Shown: piece after piece, positions 5,021-5,529 of the stretch | How the letters are laid out: each line of letters starts with the position of its first letter | Position numbering within the stretch: position 1 is the first letter of the stretch | DNA from: Candidatus Zixiibacteriota bacterium | GTDB lineage: Bacteria; SM23-81 | Direction of reading: 5' to 3' | Assembly (NCBI GenBank): GCA_030628225.1 | Contig: DAOVRJ010000173.1 | Coordinates: forward strand, 1-5,529 | Length of the DNA: 5,529 nucleotides | Translations under genes and position numbers: made by a program | Notes under the pieces: model-generated | The model's input: the letters and a program-made list of their open reading frames with translations, nothing else | Told to the model about the DNA's origin: nothing | Databases searched by the model: none

Positions 5021-5097
5021 TGGCGCGCCCAGGAGGAGTCGAACCCCCAACCCCCTGATCCGTAGTCAGGTACTCTATCCAATTGAGCTATGGGCGC
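5021..5097 (-). tRNA. tRNA-Arg(ACG), substrate of TadA
   Basis: The cloverleaf is complete: acceptor GCGCCCA/TGGGCGC (5097-5091 with 5031-5025), discriminator G at 5024, encoded CCA at 5023-5021, anticodon stem CCTGA/TCAGG with loop CTACGGA and anticodon ACG at 5063-5061, and T loop TTCGACT. A34 is the base that TadA converts to inosine. It sits 6 nt after tRNA-Glu and directly before tadA. The bases after CCA are CTTTTTATTT, a possible processing region. Confidence 0.97.
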
Positions 5098-5103
5098 GCT
5101 GAG

Positions 5104-5175
5104 TAGCGCCAACGGGAATTGAACCCGTGTCTCCGCCTTGAGAGGGCGGTGTCCTTACCCCTAGACGATGGCGCC
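5104..5175 (-). tRNA. tRNA-Glu(CTC)
   Basis: Acceptor GGCGCCA pairs with TGGCGCT (5175-5169 with 5111-5105, including one G-U), the discriminator is A at 5104, anticodon stem CCGCC/GGCGG encloses loop CTCTCAA with anticodon CTC at 5142-5140, and the T loop is TTCAATT. It reads GAG. No CCA is encoded. It lies between tRNA-Gln and tRNA-Arg with gaps of 5 and 6 nt, consistent with one polycistronic tRNA transcript. Confidence 0.95.
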
Positions 5176-5180
5176 GAATA

Positions 5181-5254
5181 TGGCTGGGGTGCAGGGATTT
5201 GAACCCCGATAACATGATCCAGAGTCATGTGTCCTGCCGTTGGACGACACCCCA
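5181..5254 (-). tRNA. tRNA-Gln(CTG)
   Basis: Acceptor TGGGGTG/CACCCCA (5254-5248 with 5191-5185), discriminator G at 5184 and encoded CCA at 5183-5181. Anticodon stem CATGA/TCATG encloses loop CTCTGGA with anticodon CTG at 5222-5220, which reads CAG. It is the first visible gene of the minus-strand tRNA-tadA cluster. I could not identify a convincing promoter in the 275 nt upstream. Confidence 0.96.
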
Positions 5255-5529
5255 GTAACTTCACAAACGCAAACAGTTGAGAGGAGTATGGTGTATATTG
5301 CTACTGAAACTCGAAGCTCGGTTGTCGGCGTCGAAACTCGTGAACGCCCCCAACAAGTAGTCCCCAGTGTTTTCCCTGCCTACTCCCACTGGTGCAGTTG
5401 TGGGGGGAGGGGCAAATTTTCAATTTAAAATTTGCACTTTGCAATTTGAAATGCGACCTTCGAAGAAGGTCGTCAAGCTGTCTTCCGCCACCCCCTCTGC
5501 GGAATGATTTGGGAATAGTTCTAAGTTGA
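5255..5529. other. Non-coding region upstream of the tRNA cluster with several palindromes
   Basis: No credible complete gene is present. The region should contain the promoter of the tRNA cluster, but I see no good hexamer pair. It holds three perfect hairpins: GCAAATTTT/AAAATTTGC (5412-5420 with 5427-5435), CGACCTTC/GAAGGTCG with a GAA loop (5454-5461 with 5465-5472) and TTCCGC/GCGGAA (5483-5488 with 5499-5504). None is followed by a T-tract, so they are not textbook terminators. CCAGTG (5365-5370 region) and CACTGG near 5390 also form a short inverted repeat. Confidence 0.5.
5311..5340. repeat. Copy 2 of a 30-nt dispersed repeat
   Basis: It matches 2559-2588 at 25 of 30 positions in the same orientation, with no gap. 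The block GAAACTCG also occurs just before it at 5306-5313, so the element may be internally repetitive. It lies in the upstream region of the tRNA cluster, about 70 nt from the AT-rich palindrome. Confidence 0.55.

Noticed and set aside
4873-5112. Open frames over tRNA-Arg: minus-strand product containing APIAQLDRVPDYGSGG, and plus-strand product containing RRSRTPNPLIRSQVLY
   Set aside because: Both are translations of the tRNA-Arg gene and its complement. These peptides are well-known spurious annotations in bacterial genomes.
5288-5428. 46-codon plus-strand frame starting at an ATG behind GAGAGGAG
   Set aside because: The Shine-Dalgarno-like run is 1 nt from the ATG, too close to work, and the frame runs through the dispersed repeat and AT palindrome.

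Overview
The window is bacterial chromosome of moderately high GC, with mostly Shine-Dalgarno-led genes, one TTG-started gene and five bacterial-type tRNAs. Two tRNAs encode their CCA end and three do not. Nothing in it fixes the phylum. The repeat-rich spacers and the REP-associated transposase resemble those of environmental, often uncultured, bacterial genomes, but that is only an impression.

Layout from left to right. Positions 1-406 (minus) hold the N-terminal part of an alpha-D-phosphohexomutase (phosphomannomutase/phosphoglucomutase type), cut by the window edge just after its catalytic-serine motif. Positions 521-1347 are a REP-associated tyrosine transposase (RAYT) unit: an inverted pair of hairpins (a REPIN) on the left, an HUH/Y1 transposase gene at 645-1331 (plus), and a single related hairpin at the right end. 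The right hairpin carries a compensatory base-pair change relative to the left one. Positions 1348-3858 (minus) carry three genes read in the order Na+/phosphate cotransporter, PhoU-like protein, thioredoxin-type arsenate reductase. This looks like a phosphate/arsenate handling cluster in which the transporter and the PhoU domain, often fused, are separate proteins. A structured-looking leader lies upstream of the transporter.

Positions 4024-5254 (minus) form a compact tRNA cluster read tRNA-Gln(CTG), tRNA-Glu(CTC), tRNA-Arg(ACG), tadA, tRNA-Ser(CGA), tRNA-Ser(GGA), then a rho-independent terminator. TadA is the deaminase that turns A34 of tRNA-Arg(ACG) into inosine, so the enzyme is encoded directly behind its own substrate and is punctuated by tRNAs on both sides.

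Three spacers contain short-period repeat arrays with an inverted or palindromic design: a 7-nt unit at 2596-2692, a 9-nt unit at 4271-4404 and AT-rich palindromes at 5412-5472. A 30-nt sequence matching at 25 positions occurs both at 2559-2588 and at 5311-5340. I see no CRISPR array, phage genes or defence system. The most interesting points are the tadA/tRNA-Arg arrangement, the RAYT/REPIN unit with a covarying hairpin, and the inverted short-unit arrays.
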